Source: an uncultured Bacteroidales bacterium (GTDB taxonomy: Bacteria > Bacteroidota > Bacteroidia > Bacteroidales > P3). From it: 64,000 bases of DNA. Under the pieces are notes generated by a model. The model had not been told where the DNA came from, did no database searches, and saw only the letters and a list, made by a program, of their open reading frames with translations. This document shows positions 34,836-41,285 of this stretch, one piece after another. The stretch lies in the NCBI GenBank assembly GCA_900318175.1, contig ONJQ01000001.1:124001-188000 (forward strand), given 5' to 3'. Position 1 is the first letter of the stretch; each line of letters starts with the position of its first letter. Both the position numbers and the translations under genes were made by a program.

Positions 34836-35177
34836 TTATTTATTCAATATTTCAATGTCGTTGTCGCCGAAGATCAGGCGAAGGACCTGGTCTTTTTTGT
34901 CTTTTTTGAGTTTGATTTGCAGGACGGCCTCAACCGCTTCGGGTTCGCACTGCGCGGGTTCCATATAGACAAGCGGATAGGTGATGATGTCGATTGCACG
35001 CATTGAAAGATGGGTTGCAAGATTTTCAACTTGCCACAAGCTAAGTTGTACCTTGCCGTTGAGGATTTTAGAAAATTGGCTTTCGGATGTACCGGCAAAT
35101 TCGGCCAAAACGGCCTGAGTTAAGTTTTTTTCTGCCATAATTTTGCGGAGATTCGCAACGATTTGTTCTGCCAACAT
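34836..35177 (-). CDS. XRE-family helix-turn-helix regulator
   Basis: 113 residues. The helix-turn-helix is LTQAVLAEFAGTSESQFSKI, with the Q at recognition-helix start and the L-N-G-K-V wing (LNGKVQLSL). The C-terminal ~45 residues are unlike standard regulators. In the leftward immunity region with the CI-like repressor, it may modulate lysogeny or the adjoining 104-aa gene. Confidence 0.85.
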   Translation of the reverse strand: MLAEQIVANLRKIMAEKNLTQAVLAEFAGTSESQFSKILNGKVQLSLWQVENLATHLSMRAIDIITYPLVYMEPAQCEPEAVEAVLQIKLKKDKKDQVLRLIFGDNDIEILNK

Positions 35178-35251
35178 GATTTTTTGATTTATGGTGGGTT
35201 AAACAGTGGTGTTATTTTAATGGGGGAATTGGCTCAGTTTTGGCACGGAAA

Positions 35252-35944
35252 CTATTTATCTATATTATTGTTTATAGGATTCTTAGGCAAATTAAACATA
35301 TCCCTCAAATCATCGTATTCTGGCATTTCTTTAATTTTTTCATATTTACCTAAATCAAAAATCAAACCCATTATTTTTTTTATATAAGCACCGGGAATGA
35401 TAAACGGTTTACGTTTTTTTATACCGTTGTGGACTAATTTTAATTCTTCACATGCTTTATCAAAATCCTTTTTTTGAGCAAGCCATAACACAAACTCAAA
35501 CCCACATACTACTACAACTATGATTGTTTCATCCTGTTTTGCATGAACAAGATTAAAAGATGTCTCTATGAAAGATGATTCTACGTTTTTAATCCTTTCA
35601 TAATACTCATGTTCAAGTGTCGCAATATGTTCATTTATATTACTAACACCTTCATATAATTCATTTATTTGTTTGGAATTTTCGGCGATATTGGTGCTTG
35701 TGTCCTTTTTTAAAACGTCCATTTCAAACTTTATGGATTCGATAATTTTTTTAAAGTCTACCACAGAATAGATGTTCCAACCAATAAGGAGAGTTACGAG
35801 AATAGATAACGAACCGATAATGATACCTTGGTAATCAAAGCATACTGCAGTTCTGGGGTTGCTGCGACAGACCACGACAATATTAACAATGGACACTATG
35901 ATGGCAAACAGCCATATCCATTTAGTGAAAATCTTTTTTGTCAT
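35252..35944 (-). CDS. Membrane-anchored coiled-coil protein (lysogenic cargo)
   Basis: 230 residues. Two N-terminal TM helices (IWLFAIIVSIVNIVVVC; GIIIGSLSILVTLLIGW) are followed by a long coiled coil (~70-140: KKDTSTNIAENSKQINELYE, ATLEHEYYERIK) and a cytosolic C-terminal part. Very AT-rich relative to the phage structural genes. It lies directly downstream of the repressor, so it should be expressed in the lysogen. Superinfection exclusion is a reasonable guess, not shown. Confidence 0.65.
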   Translation of the reverse strand: MTKKIFTKWIWLFAIIVSIVNIVVVCRSNPRTAVCFDYQGIIIGSLSILVTLLIGWNIYSVVDFKKIIESIKFEMDVLKKDTSTNIAENSKQINELYEGVSNINEHIATLEHEYYERIKNVESSFIETSFNLVHAKQDETIIVVVVCGFEFVLWLAQKKDFDKACEELKLVHNGIKKRKPFIIPGAYIKKIMGLIFDLGKYEKIKEMPEYDDLRDMFNLPKNPINNNIDK

Positions 35945-35951
35945 AAATCTA

Positions 35952-36326
35952 TTACTTAGTTAATTGGGAAATGATACTGGCTTGCATTTTGATTGTTTCT
36001 TGCTGGCTGGTAAGGAGTGCGACGAGTTCCACGGGGGCTTGTATTGTCAAATCACCGTTGCTGATATTTGTTTGCGGGGATTCGATGACATTGACGCTTT
36101 TTCCGTTTTTTTTGCGGAGCATTTCGCCTTTTTCGAGCAGAAGCCAGTCGGCGGAAAGTTCGGGATATATTGTCAAAATATGTATAATTTTATCGGTTGA
36201 CAAAGCACTTTCCCCACCCTTTCCGCTGAAATTAGAGGAGGCGATTGTAATTTTTTTGTAAAAATCCATCATCACAAGTTTTTGAGATTTAGCAAATTGT
36301 AATAATCTTTCCTTAACTTTATCCAT
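35952..36326 (-). CDS. Phage repressor-like HTH protein (CI-type immunity regulator)
   Basis: 124 residues from the ATG at 36326. The frame is open further upstream, but that would run through the operator. The N-terminal DNA-binding part is LLQFAKSQKLVMMDFYKKI, then ALSTDKIIHILTIYPELSAD and WLLLEKGEM, the usual signature of Bacteroidota phage/ICE XRE repressors. The C-terminus (LLTSQQETIKMQASIISQL) is a short leucine-rich oligomerisation helix. Reads leftward from a promoter embedded in a 16-bp inverted repeat and presumably represses both divergent promoters. Confidence 0.85.
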   Translation of the reverse strand: MDKVKERLLQFAKSQKLVMMDFYKKITIASSNFSGKGGESALSTDKIIHILTIYPELSADWLLLEKGEMLRKKNGKSVNVIESPQTNISNGDLTIQAPVELVALLTSQQETIKMQASIISQLTK

Positions 36327-36337
36327 ATTTGTAATAT

Positions 36338-36418
36338 TTTTTCTTGTTATATTAAAAATTTGTAGTATTTTTGCACTTGAATTTAAAATTAAATTTAATG
36401 CAAATATAACAAGAAAAA
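36338..36418. promoter_or_regulatory. Operator pair: 16-bp perfect inverted repeat across the genetic switch
   Basis: TTTTTCTTGTTATATT (36338-36353) is exactly inverted as AATATAACAAGAAAAA (36403-36418), with 49 bp between. Each arm overlaps an element of one divergent promoter: the left arm the -33 of the rightward one, the right arm the -7 of the leftward one. This fits cooperative repressor binding. Confidence 0.8.
36343..36373 (+). promoter_or_regulatory. Rightward early promoter
   Basis: CTTG (36343-36346), 19 nt, TATTTTTG (36366-36373): an exact Bacteroidota promoter. It should drive the early genes from 36444. The -33 lies inside the operator arm. Confidence 0.8.
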
Positions 36419-36430
36419 TCAAAACACAAA
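36401..36430 (-). promoter_or_regulatory. Leftward repressor promoter
   Basis: Minus strand TTTG (36430-36427), 18 nt, TATATTTG (36408-36401). Leads into the repressor ATG at 36326. Confidence 0.75.
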
Positions 36431-36443
36431 AATTGGAAGAATT

Positions 36444-36869
36444 ATGGAAGTACATTTTAAGCCATTTGATTTAGAAGCTGCCAAGAATGGTGAGCCCGTG
36501 ATGACAAGAGGCGGTGGAACAGTTGAGTTTATATCTTTTGATTTGAATGATAAACACCAAAAGATTGCTGCTATTATCACCGACCCAAGCGGGAGACAAC
36601 ATGTTGAATCTTATGAAACAGATGGTTCAAAAGACTATGGAGATTGTCCTTCACCAGATACATTAAAGATGGTGTCGTTTGGTAAAATGGTGAAGAAATG
36701 GGTAAATCTTTATCGAGAAAAAGGAATTGAGAAGTTGGGAAATGTTTTTTACGATACATGGGAACAAGCTGAAATGGGACAACCAAACGAACAAACATCT
36801 AAATGTATGGAATATGTTAAAGCCATACAGGTTGATATTTGGTACAAAACTACTTGTGCGGGGGAATAG
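36444..36869 (+). CDS. First early phage gene, unknown function
   Basis: 141 residues (MEVHFKPFDLEAAKNGEPVM start). No TM, no known motif. It has a hydrophilic mixed alpha/beta composition with three Cys and an aromatic-rich middle (ITDPSGRQHVESYETDG). Being first behind the rightward promoter it may be an early takeover or regulatory protein. It is followed by a GATAGAT repeat. Confidence 0.7.
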   Translation: MEVHFKPFDLEAAKNGEPVMTRGGGTVEFISFDLNDKHQKIAAIITDPSGRQHVESYETDGSKDYGDCPSPDTLKMVSFGKMVKKWVNLYREKGIEKLGNVFYDTWEQAEMGQPNEQTSKCMEYVKAIQVDIWYKTTCAGE

Positions 36870-36900
36870 AGGGGATAGATAGGATAGATTTGATAGAATA
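36865..36900 (+). repeat. GATAGAT-type 9-bp repeat before 36924
   Basis: Copies of GGATAGAT/GATAGATTT between the stop at 36869 and the ATG at 36924; first of nine such blocks in the phage. Confidence 0.75.
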
Positions 36901-36923
36901 TTAACATTAAAATATAGAAGAAT

Positions 36924-37355
36924 ATGGAAGAAGAAAACAAACTTTACGCATTTCTCTCAAACCTGGTGAATCAGGCTGAGGCACGGATGGGGTATCCTGC
37001 GGGATATGCTAACGGATATGTCGCTTTGCCGCCTACACATCCGTTCCACAATATCTATTACAGTGAGATAGACGAACATGTCTCTGTACACGGCGGGCTG
37101 ACATTCAGCCAAAGTATAGACATCATCAAACAAGACAAAGACTGGGAACAATGTACCGAGTGCATAGGATTCGAGAGCCTCAACGAGATACCTGCGGGCT
37201 ATTGGGTGGTGGGCTTCGACACGATGCGCTTCAGCGACGGGGGGCTCAACAGGGATTGGTGCATCGAGGAGACGCTACGGCTGAAGAAACAATTAGAGGC
37301 CCTGACGGGAGAGCAGCCGAGAACGGCTGCCGAGGGGAAAGGAGGCGACCAATGA
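36924..37355 (+). CDS. Conserved-type phage hypothetical
   Basis: 143 residues (MEEENKLYAFLSNLVNQAEA). The middle ITY-like core contains HVSVHGGLTFSQSIDII, WVVGFDTMRFSDGG and WCIEETLRLKKQLEALTG, typical of small phage/plasmid proteins of unknown role. The last residues EQPRTAAEG are encoded by an 18-bp palindromic repeat, showing the repeat inserted in frame at the gene end. Overlaps the next gene by 4 nt (ATGA). Confidence 0.7.
   Translation: MEEENKLYAFLSNLVNQAEARMGYPAGYANGYVALPPTHPFHNIYYSEIDEHVSVHGGLTFSQSIDIIKQDKDWEQCTECIGFESLNEIPAGYWVVGFDTMRFSDGGLNRDWCIEETLRLKKQLEALTGEQPRTAAEGKGGDQ
37313..37330 (+). repeat. 18-bp palindrome GCAGCCGAGAACGGCTGC, copy 1
   Basis: Lies in frame at the 3' end of the 36924 gene (Q-P-R-T-A-A). 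Confidence 0.85.
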
Positions 37356-37621
37356 GCTGCGATTGCATCAATAGAATAGAAAAGGATCTCCTTCAGAAGA
37401 TGACTGAGCAATACCCCGGCTATGAAGTTGTCGAGGAACCGAAGTTCGAAAATCGTACAATAATAATTGGCGACAAAGACATCTCCATGATCATAGGAAA
37501 TCCTGTGATTGGTAGAGTTCGCAAAGGAAAAGCAATAAGGATATACAAAACCCAAATGCTCCCTTCATACTGCCCGTACTGTGGAGAAAAACTAAGAAAG
37601 GAGAAAGGGGGTGAGGGATGA
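37352..37621 (+). CDS. Small zinc-ribbon-like phage protein
   Basis: 89 residues from the ATG overlapping the upstream stop. N-terminal C-D-C motif (MSCDCINRIEKDLLQK) and C-terminal C-x-x-C (LPSYCPYCGEKLRKE) resemble a split zinc ribbon with four cysteines in all. Between them are beta-strand-like segments. It has the look of a single-strand nucleic-acid- or protein-binding accessory factor; function unknown. Translationally coupled on both sides. Confidence 0.7.
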   Translation: MSCDCINRIEKDLLQKMTEQYPGYEVVEEPKFENRTIIIGDKDISMIIGNPVIGRVRKGKAIRIYKTQMLPSYCPYCGEKLRKEKGGEG

Positions 37622-37821
37622 ATATAGAATTATTCGTACAATGTTCTTACACCGTGAACGGCGAATTTGATAATGTGCCTGACGAGATTGCAAAAAAGCT
37701 CATTGATATGGATGAAGTTACAGAAAACTCAGAAGTATACGACTGGCTCAGTGACCATATCAAAGAGAGTGATGCAGCCGATTGGAGCTTTGATATTTTT
37801 AACGCGAATGAACAGGGATGA
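37618..37821 (+). CDS. Small acidic phage protein
   Basis: 67 residues (MNIELFVQCSYTVNGEFDNV), rich in Asp and Glu (DEVTENSEVYDWLSDHIKES), with no motif. Starts in a 4-nt overlap with the preceding stop and is followed by a 34-codon gene with another 4-nt overlap. Confidence 0.6.
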   Translation: MNIELFVQCSYTVNGEFDNVPDEIAKKLIDMDEVTENSEVYDWLSDHIKESDAADWSFDIFNANEQG

Positions 37822-37922
37822 CAAATAACGAACTGCGAAATACCATGTCCTGGAGCATCTTCTACGTGACCATCGGCCGCGGCAACACCGAACTGTTGAA
37901 AGAAATACAAGAAAGGAATTAG
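37818..37922 (+). CDS. 34-residue phage microprotein
   Basis: ATG 37818 overlaps the upstream stop; the frame M-T-N-N-E-L-R-N-T-M ends at TAG 37920-37922. Hydrophilic ends enclose a short IFYVTIGRGNTELL segment. Kept because the 4-nt overlap and 1-nt gap to the next ATG match the coupling style of the region. Confidence 0.5.
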   Translation: MTNNELRNTMSWSIFYVTIGRGNTELLKEIQERN

Positions 37923-37923
37923 A

Positions 37924-38091
37924 ATGATACCTTATCAAGATGCACTTTTAGAAAGAATACAAGATGCCGTCTGCGACTTTATTGATTTTACCGATAACGA
38001 AGTTAATACCTTTACGTTGACCGTCGAAATCACGGCAGACAATGGAGTCGTATTCAAGCCTAAAAAAATAGAGAAAGGAGGCGAGGGATGA
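37924..38091 (+). CDS. 55-residue phage protein
   Basis: From ATG 37924 to the TGA that overlaps the next ATG. Acidic helical start (MIPYQDALLERIQDAVCDFI), strand-like VNTFTLTVEITADNG, and a KKIEKGGEG tail formed by the common GAGAAAGGAGGCGAGGGATGA junction also seen at two neighbours. Function unknown. Confidence 0.55.
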   Translation: MIPYQDALLERIQDAVCDFIDFTDNEVNTFTLTVEITADNGVVFKPKKIEKGGEG

Positions 38092-38533
38092 ACAAAATGA
38101 AAGTATATGTCGCCAGTAGTTGGCGCAACGAACACCAGCAGTCGATTGTTGAGGAACTGCGCAAAATGGGCTTCGAGGTATATGATTTCAGGCATCCTAA
38201 CGGAGAGGCGGGATTTCAATGGAGTAGAATTGACGAAAAGTGGCAGGGCTGGAGTATGGAAGAATATAGGGAAGCCCTCAAACAGACTACGCCCAATTTG
38301 GCTTCAACAGAGATTTTGATGCAATGAAAGAGGCTGACATCTGTGTATTGTGTCTGCCGTGCGGTAGGAGTGCCCACCTCGAAGCAGGGTGGATGAAAGG
38401 TGCCGGCAAAAAGGTCATTGCGTACATTCCGCAAGACGTGAAGATTGAGCCGGAATTGATGTATGGTTTGCTTGACGGAATTGCCATCTGTATCCAAGAT
38501 ATTGAGCAGATGCTGAAAGGAGGCGAGGGATGA
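38088..38533 (+). pseudogene. DUF4406 / nucleoside 2-deoxyribosyltransferase-like gene split by a frameshift
   Basis: The first frame (38088-38327) gives MKVYVASSWRNEHQQSIVEE and FEVYDFRHPNGEAGF. The second (38324-38533) gives ICVLCLPCGRSAHLEAGWMK. Together they form one family-length enzyme. Between them, the expected residues DYAQFGFNRDFDAM are present in the second frame from about 38290, while the first frame runs out as QTTPNLASTEILMQ. A single missing base near 38285-38290 explains this. Alternatively two coupled proteins are made, since the second ATG overlaps the first stop (ATGA). The family cleaves N-glycosidic bonds of nucleotides; activity here is doubtful. Confidence 0.7.
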
Positions 38534-38796
38534 GATATGACAAACTGGGCAACGCGGTGTTGCATAGGCTTGGGAAGGGCGCGAGTTTCGCGGAGGTGTA
38601 CCTCACGGCTGTGGAGCTGGGGGTCAGCATCGAGTCGAAAGGGCCGGGACAGGTGGTGATGAGGCGGAAGACCGGGGAGGACCGGCTGGGGTATCCGATA
38701 GAAGAGACCCGGTTGGTCAGACCGGAAGTGGTGGCGGACCGGCTGAACGAAATGATGCTGGACGAGGGCATCATCAAGGAGGAGCCAGAACCATAA
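38530..38796 (+). CDS. Small phage protein of unknown function
   Basis: 88 residues (MRYDKLGNAVLHRLGKGASF). Starts in a 4-nt overlap with the preceding stop. Basic middle region (KGPGQVVMRRKTGEDRLGYP) and acidic C-terminus (LDEGIIKEEPEP). From here onward the phage GC content and AGG/CGG arginine codon use rise sharply. Confidence 0.6.
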   Translation: MRYDKLGNAVLHRLGKGASFAEVYLTAVELGVSIESKGPGQVVMRRKTGEDRLGYPIEETRLVRPEVVADRLNEMMLDEGIIKEEPEP

Positions 38797-38827
38797 TAGA
38801 GTAGATAGAATGAATAGAAACGATAGA
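38797..38827 (+). repeat. GATAGAT-type repeat before 38842
   Basis: Degenerate TAGAGTAGATAGAATGAATA, then ACGATAGA, between stop and the next ATG. Confidence 0.6.
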
Positions 38828-38841
38828 AAAAAAAGCGAGAA

Positions 38842-39039
38842 ATGGAAACGAAAGAGAAAACTACGCCTGTGACGGCGGCGAAACAGCGGCGGGACAAGTC
38901 CGTGATGGAGAGGTTCCGCGAGTTGAAAGACAAGGTAGGACGCACGGCGGCGTACTACCGGGTGTGCGAGGAGTGCGGGCTGAGCTATGCCACTGTGGTG
39001 GGGATTGTCAAAAGAATGGAGGGCAGCAAGGATGAATAA
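38842..39039 (+). CDS. Small helix-turn-helix-like phage protein
   Basis: 65 residues. VMERFRELKDKVGRTAAYYR followed by VCEECGLSYATVVGIVKRME has HTH spacing (Y-R-V-C-E-E-C-G-L-S-Y-A-T-V). Basic N-terminus. Possibly a DNA-binding regulator. Overlaps the following gene by 8 nt. Confidence 0.6.
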   Translation: METKEKTTPVTAAKQRRDKSVMERFRELKDKVGRTAAYYRVCEECGLSYATVVGIVKRMEGSKDE

Positions 39040-39418
39040 CAGGATATACATCAGCGGGAGGATCACAGGCGAGCCGGAGCGGGAGTGCCGCAGGAAGTTC
39101 GACCTGGCCGAGGCGAAGGTGGAGGATTTCGTGTTCTTCGACCACTACGGGGTGACGGTGTACCTGGCGACAGGGAAGATACGGTACCGTGCGGTGAACC
39201 CGTGGCGGCTCAGGCTGCTTGGGAAGAGGCTGGGGAGATGGCCGTGGAGCGTGGCCATGGCGGTGTGCCTGTGGAACGTGGCGCGGAGCTCGACGGTGTA
39301 CATGCTGCGGGACTGGACACGGAGCCGGGGCGCGCGGATGGAGAACACGCTGGCGCAGCTGCTGGGGAAGAACGTCATCTACGAGGAGGACGAACAGAGA
39401 GAATTGTTTTTGGGTTAA
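39032..39418 (+). CDS. DUF4406-type protein (NRIYISGRITG motif)
   Basis: 128 residues. The start NNRIYISGRITGEPERECRR is the DUF4406 opening, related to the Rossmann-like nucleoside deoxyribosyltransferase fold. The rest is very basic, Trp/Arg-rich, and lacks the usual LPDWxxSxGA motif. It instead has VAMAVCLWNVARSSTVYMLR and ARMENTLAQLLGKNVIYEED, a weak equivalent of E-x-x-x-A. The start at 39032 was chosen because the family begins there. Frequent in Bacteroidota phages; role unknown. Confidence 0.75.
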   Translation: MNNRIYISGRITGEPERECRRKFDLAEAKVEDFVFFDHYGVTVYLATGKIRYRAVNPWRLRLLGKRLGRWPWSVAMAVCLWNVARSSTVYMLRDWTRSRGARMENTLAQLLGKNVIYEEDEQRELFLG

Positions 39419-39679
39419 TACTCGGTCGGCAGAACGCCGGTCGCTGGATTCATTGGTCTGGTCTTTCATTGCCAGCGACTCCCGCCGGGGCGGTACCGGC
39501 GGGGACCACCAAGGGAACACTGCGAACACTGCGGCGTCGGATGACAGCCGGGAAAGACCGGCATGCCGGCCGAGCGCGGCCGGCGACGGGGCGAGAGGGA
39601 CACATAAATCTGGACTGACCTCCGCCGGGAGCGAGGCCCGGCGCCCCACAAGAATTAGACACACAAAAAAAAGAAAGAC
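39419..39679 (+). other. GC-rich structured spacer
   Basis: 261 bp with several inverted repeats (CCGCC/GGCGG and CCGGC/GCCGG words near 39483-39510 and 39560-39590), ending in an A-rich leader. No gene supported; may hold a structured RNA or regulatory region. Confidence 0.35.
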
Positions 39680-40057
39680 ATGAAGTATTACATTGGAAGA
39701 ATCAACACATGGAAGGCTCCGAACAATAAATGCGAGGAGCTGAACAGGGAGATTAAGACGTATGAGAACACCCTGGTGGCCGACGAGCTATCGAGGAAGG
39801 CACTGATGGAGCAGGTGCGCCAGACGGTGGAGCGGCTGAACGCGGCCTATCCACGGACAAGGAAGCTGGTGGTGGTGACGCGCCAGGGCAGTGTGATATG
39901 CCACCCGGAACAGCGAGTGTCGGACAACGACGCGGTGTTCAGCTTCGAGCTGATGCCGGTGCGGCGGAGCTACCGCTTTGCCGAAGGGGGCTGCCCCGCG
40001 ATCCCGGAGGGCTGCGCGGGGTCGCTGACGGAAGGAGGCGAGGATGGGCGGGCGTAG
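39680..40057 (+). CDS. Phage early protein, coiled-coil N-terminus
   Basis: 125 residues (MKYYIGRINTWKAPNNKCEE). Helical coiled coil NREIKTYENTLVADELSRKA, LMEQVRQTVERLN, then a strand-rich part (KLVVVTRQGSVICHPEQR). It overlaps the next gene by 14 nt. Function unknown. Confidence 0.6.
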   Translation: MKYYIGRINTWKAPNNKCEELNREIKTYENTLVADELSRKALMEQVRQTVERLNAAYPRTRKLVVVTRQGSVICHPEQRVSDNDAVFSFELMPVRRSYRFAEGGCPAIPEGCAGSLTEGGEDGRA

Positions 40058-40649
40058 GGCGGTGAGCGCGGCGGCGCAAGCCCGGCGGAAGGAGACCGCG
40101 AACTGGAAGCGGCCCTGGACGGAGCGCGAGGTGCTGCACCTGAAGCTGCTGTTCGGGCAGGGTCGGGGCGACGAGCAGATAGCGCTGACGCTGGGGAGGA
40201 CGGCATGCGGGGTGGGCTGCATGCGGAGGCGGAAAAGGCTGAACCGGCCGACCGTCATAGAGATCCGGAGGAAGCGGAACAGGTGGACGAAGGAGGAAGA
40301 GGAGTTTATCCGGCTGTGGTGGCGTGAGCTGAGCGACGAGAAGATCGGGCGGAAGCTCAGGAAGAGCGCGTGGCGGGTGCAGCGGAAGCGGCTGAGCATG
40401 GGGTTCAAGAAGGAGCGGAGGGACATTCCCGGACGGCGGAGGGGGTGGGGCTACAGAGACGAGGAGACGCTGAAGGAGCTGTACCCCCGGCACTCGGCGA
40501 AAGAGATACAGCGGTACCTGCGGGACCGGCACACGGAAAAGAGCATACAGCAGAAGGCCGCTGCGCTGGGGCTGAGGAAGGAGAAGAGGGGGCGATGCCT
40601 GACGGTGGAGGAGTACTACCGGAGGGCTAAGAGCGGGGTGGTTAGATAG
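40044..40649 (+). CDS. Myb/SANT-like repeat DNA-binding protein
   Basis: 201 very basic residues with three similar tryptophan-headed helical units: PWTEREVLHLKLLFGQGRGD (IALTLGRTACGV), RWTKEEEEFIRLWWRELSDE (IGRKLRKSAWRVQRK) and GYRDEETLKELYPRHSAKEI (YLRDRHTEKSIQQKAAALGL). Each ends in the G-R/K-x-x-x-x-V/I-x-x-K pattern of SANT/Myb or GcrA-like HTH units. Likely a sequence-specific DNA-binding factor, perhaps for the phage's own repeats. Followed by a GATAGATTT array. Confidence 0.75.
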   Translation: MGGRRAVSAAAQARRKETANWKRPWTEREVLHLKLLFGQGRGDEQIALTLGRTACGVGCMRRRKRLNRPTVIEIRRKRNRWTKEEEEFIRLWWRELSDEKIGRKLRKSAWRVQRKRLSMGFKKERRDIPGRRRGWGYRDEETLKELYPRHSAKEIQRYLRDRHTEKSIQQKAAALGLRKEKRGRCLTVEEYYRRAKSGVVR

Positions 40650-40694
40650 ATTTGATAGATTTGATAGATTTGATAGACTTAATAGATACGATAG
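40645..40694 (+). repeat. GATAGATTT 9-bp tandem repeat before 40696
   Basis: Five to six units, four nearly perfect, beginning at the stop codon of the upstream gene and ending 1 nt before the next ATG. Confidence 0.9.
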
Positions 40695-40695
40695 T

Positions 40696-41049
40696 ATGAA
40701 TTTTAGAGATTGGTATTACAATTTGGCCAGTGAGGCCGAGCGGGCGGAGGCGCGGCGGGTGGCGGAGGCCACGGCGGGGCTGCCCGAGTACGAGCGGACG
40801 CGGAAGCGGGCGCGGTACAAGGTGACGAAGCTGTGCCGCGGGCGGGGGCTGACGATCACGACGGACACGGCGAAGCACTGCATGCGGTGGCGGGTAGCGG
40901 AGGCCGCGGGGAGCGAGGAGATGCAGTTCGGGAGCGAGGAGGAGGCCAAGGCCTTTGCCCGCGAGGAGACCCGGACGGTCGCGGAGGTGCTGGGGAGCAT
41001 CGTGCCGGTGTGGTTGGTGGGACTCGACGGAAAGGCGGAGGTGATATGA
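40696..41049 (+). CDS. Phage protein of unknown function
   Basis: 117 residues (MNFRDWYYNLASEAERAEAR). Basic, Arg/Glu-rich helices, middle YKVTKLCRGRGLTITTDTAK, end IVPVWLVGLDGKAEVI. No motif recognised. Overlaps the next ATG by 4 nt. Confidence 0.6.
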   Translation: MNFRDWYYNLASEAERAEARRVAEATAGLPEYERTRKRARYKVTKLCRGRGLTITTDTAKHCMRWRVAEAAGSEEMQFGSEEEAKAFAREETRTVAEVLGSIVPVWLVGLDGKAEVI

Positions 41050-41285
41050 GACTGCTGCGGGGAGCATACGGGAGGGTGGCGGAGGCCACGGGGTACACAC
41101 CGGAACATGTGAGGGCGGTGCACAAGGGGCGGCGGCGGAACGCGATTGTCGAAGCCCTGCTGCAGGAGGAGGCCGAGAAGGCCGCGAAGGCGGCCCGTGT
41201 GCGGGAGAGGCTGAGGAAGGCGGGGCAGACACAGGGCAGCCGAGAACGGATGCAAACAAAAAGAGACACCAATGATAAACGCTGA
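41046..41285 (+). CDS. Small phage HTH-like protein
   Basis: 79 residues from ATG 41046. YGRVAEATGYTPEHVRAVHK, with KGRRRNAIVEALL, has the helix-turn-helix rhythm of a small DNA-binding protein. A charged helix and a tail partly encoded by a degenerate palindrome copy (GSRERM) follow. Overlaps the primase by 14 nt. Confidence 0.55.
   Translation: MRLLRGAYGRVAEATGYTPEHVRAVHKGRRRNAIVEALLQEEAEKAAKAARVRERLRKAGQTQGSRERMQTKRDTNDKR

Noticed and set aside
34360-37000. Phage integrase or Mu-type transposase at the left end
   Set aside because: None of the genes here has tyrosine/serine recombinase or DDE motifs; it is probably beyond the right edge.
39085-39618. 177-codon frame over the DUF4406 gene and spacer
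   Set aside because: Different frame from the family match, Gly/Arg-rich shadow, no start context.
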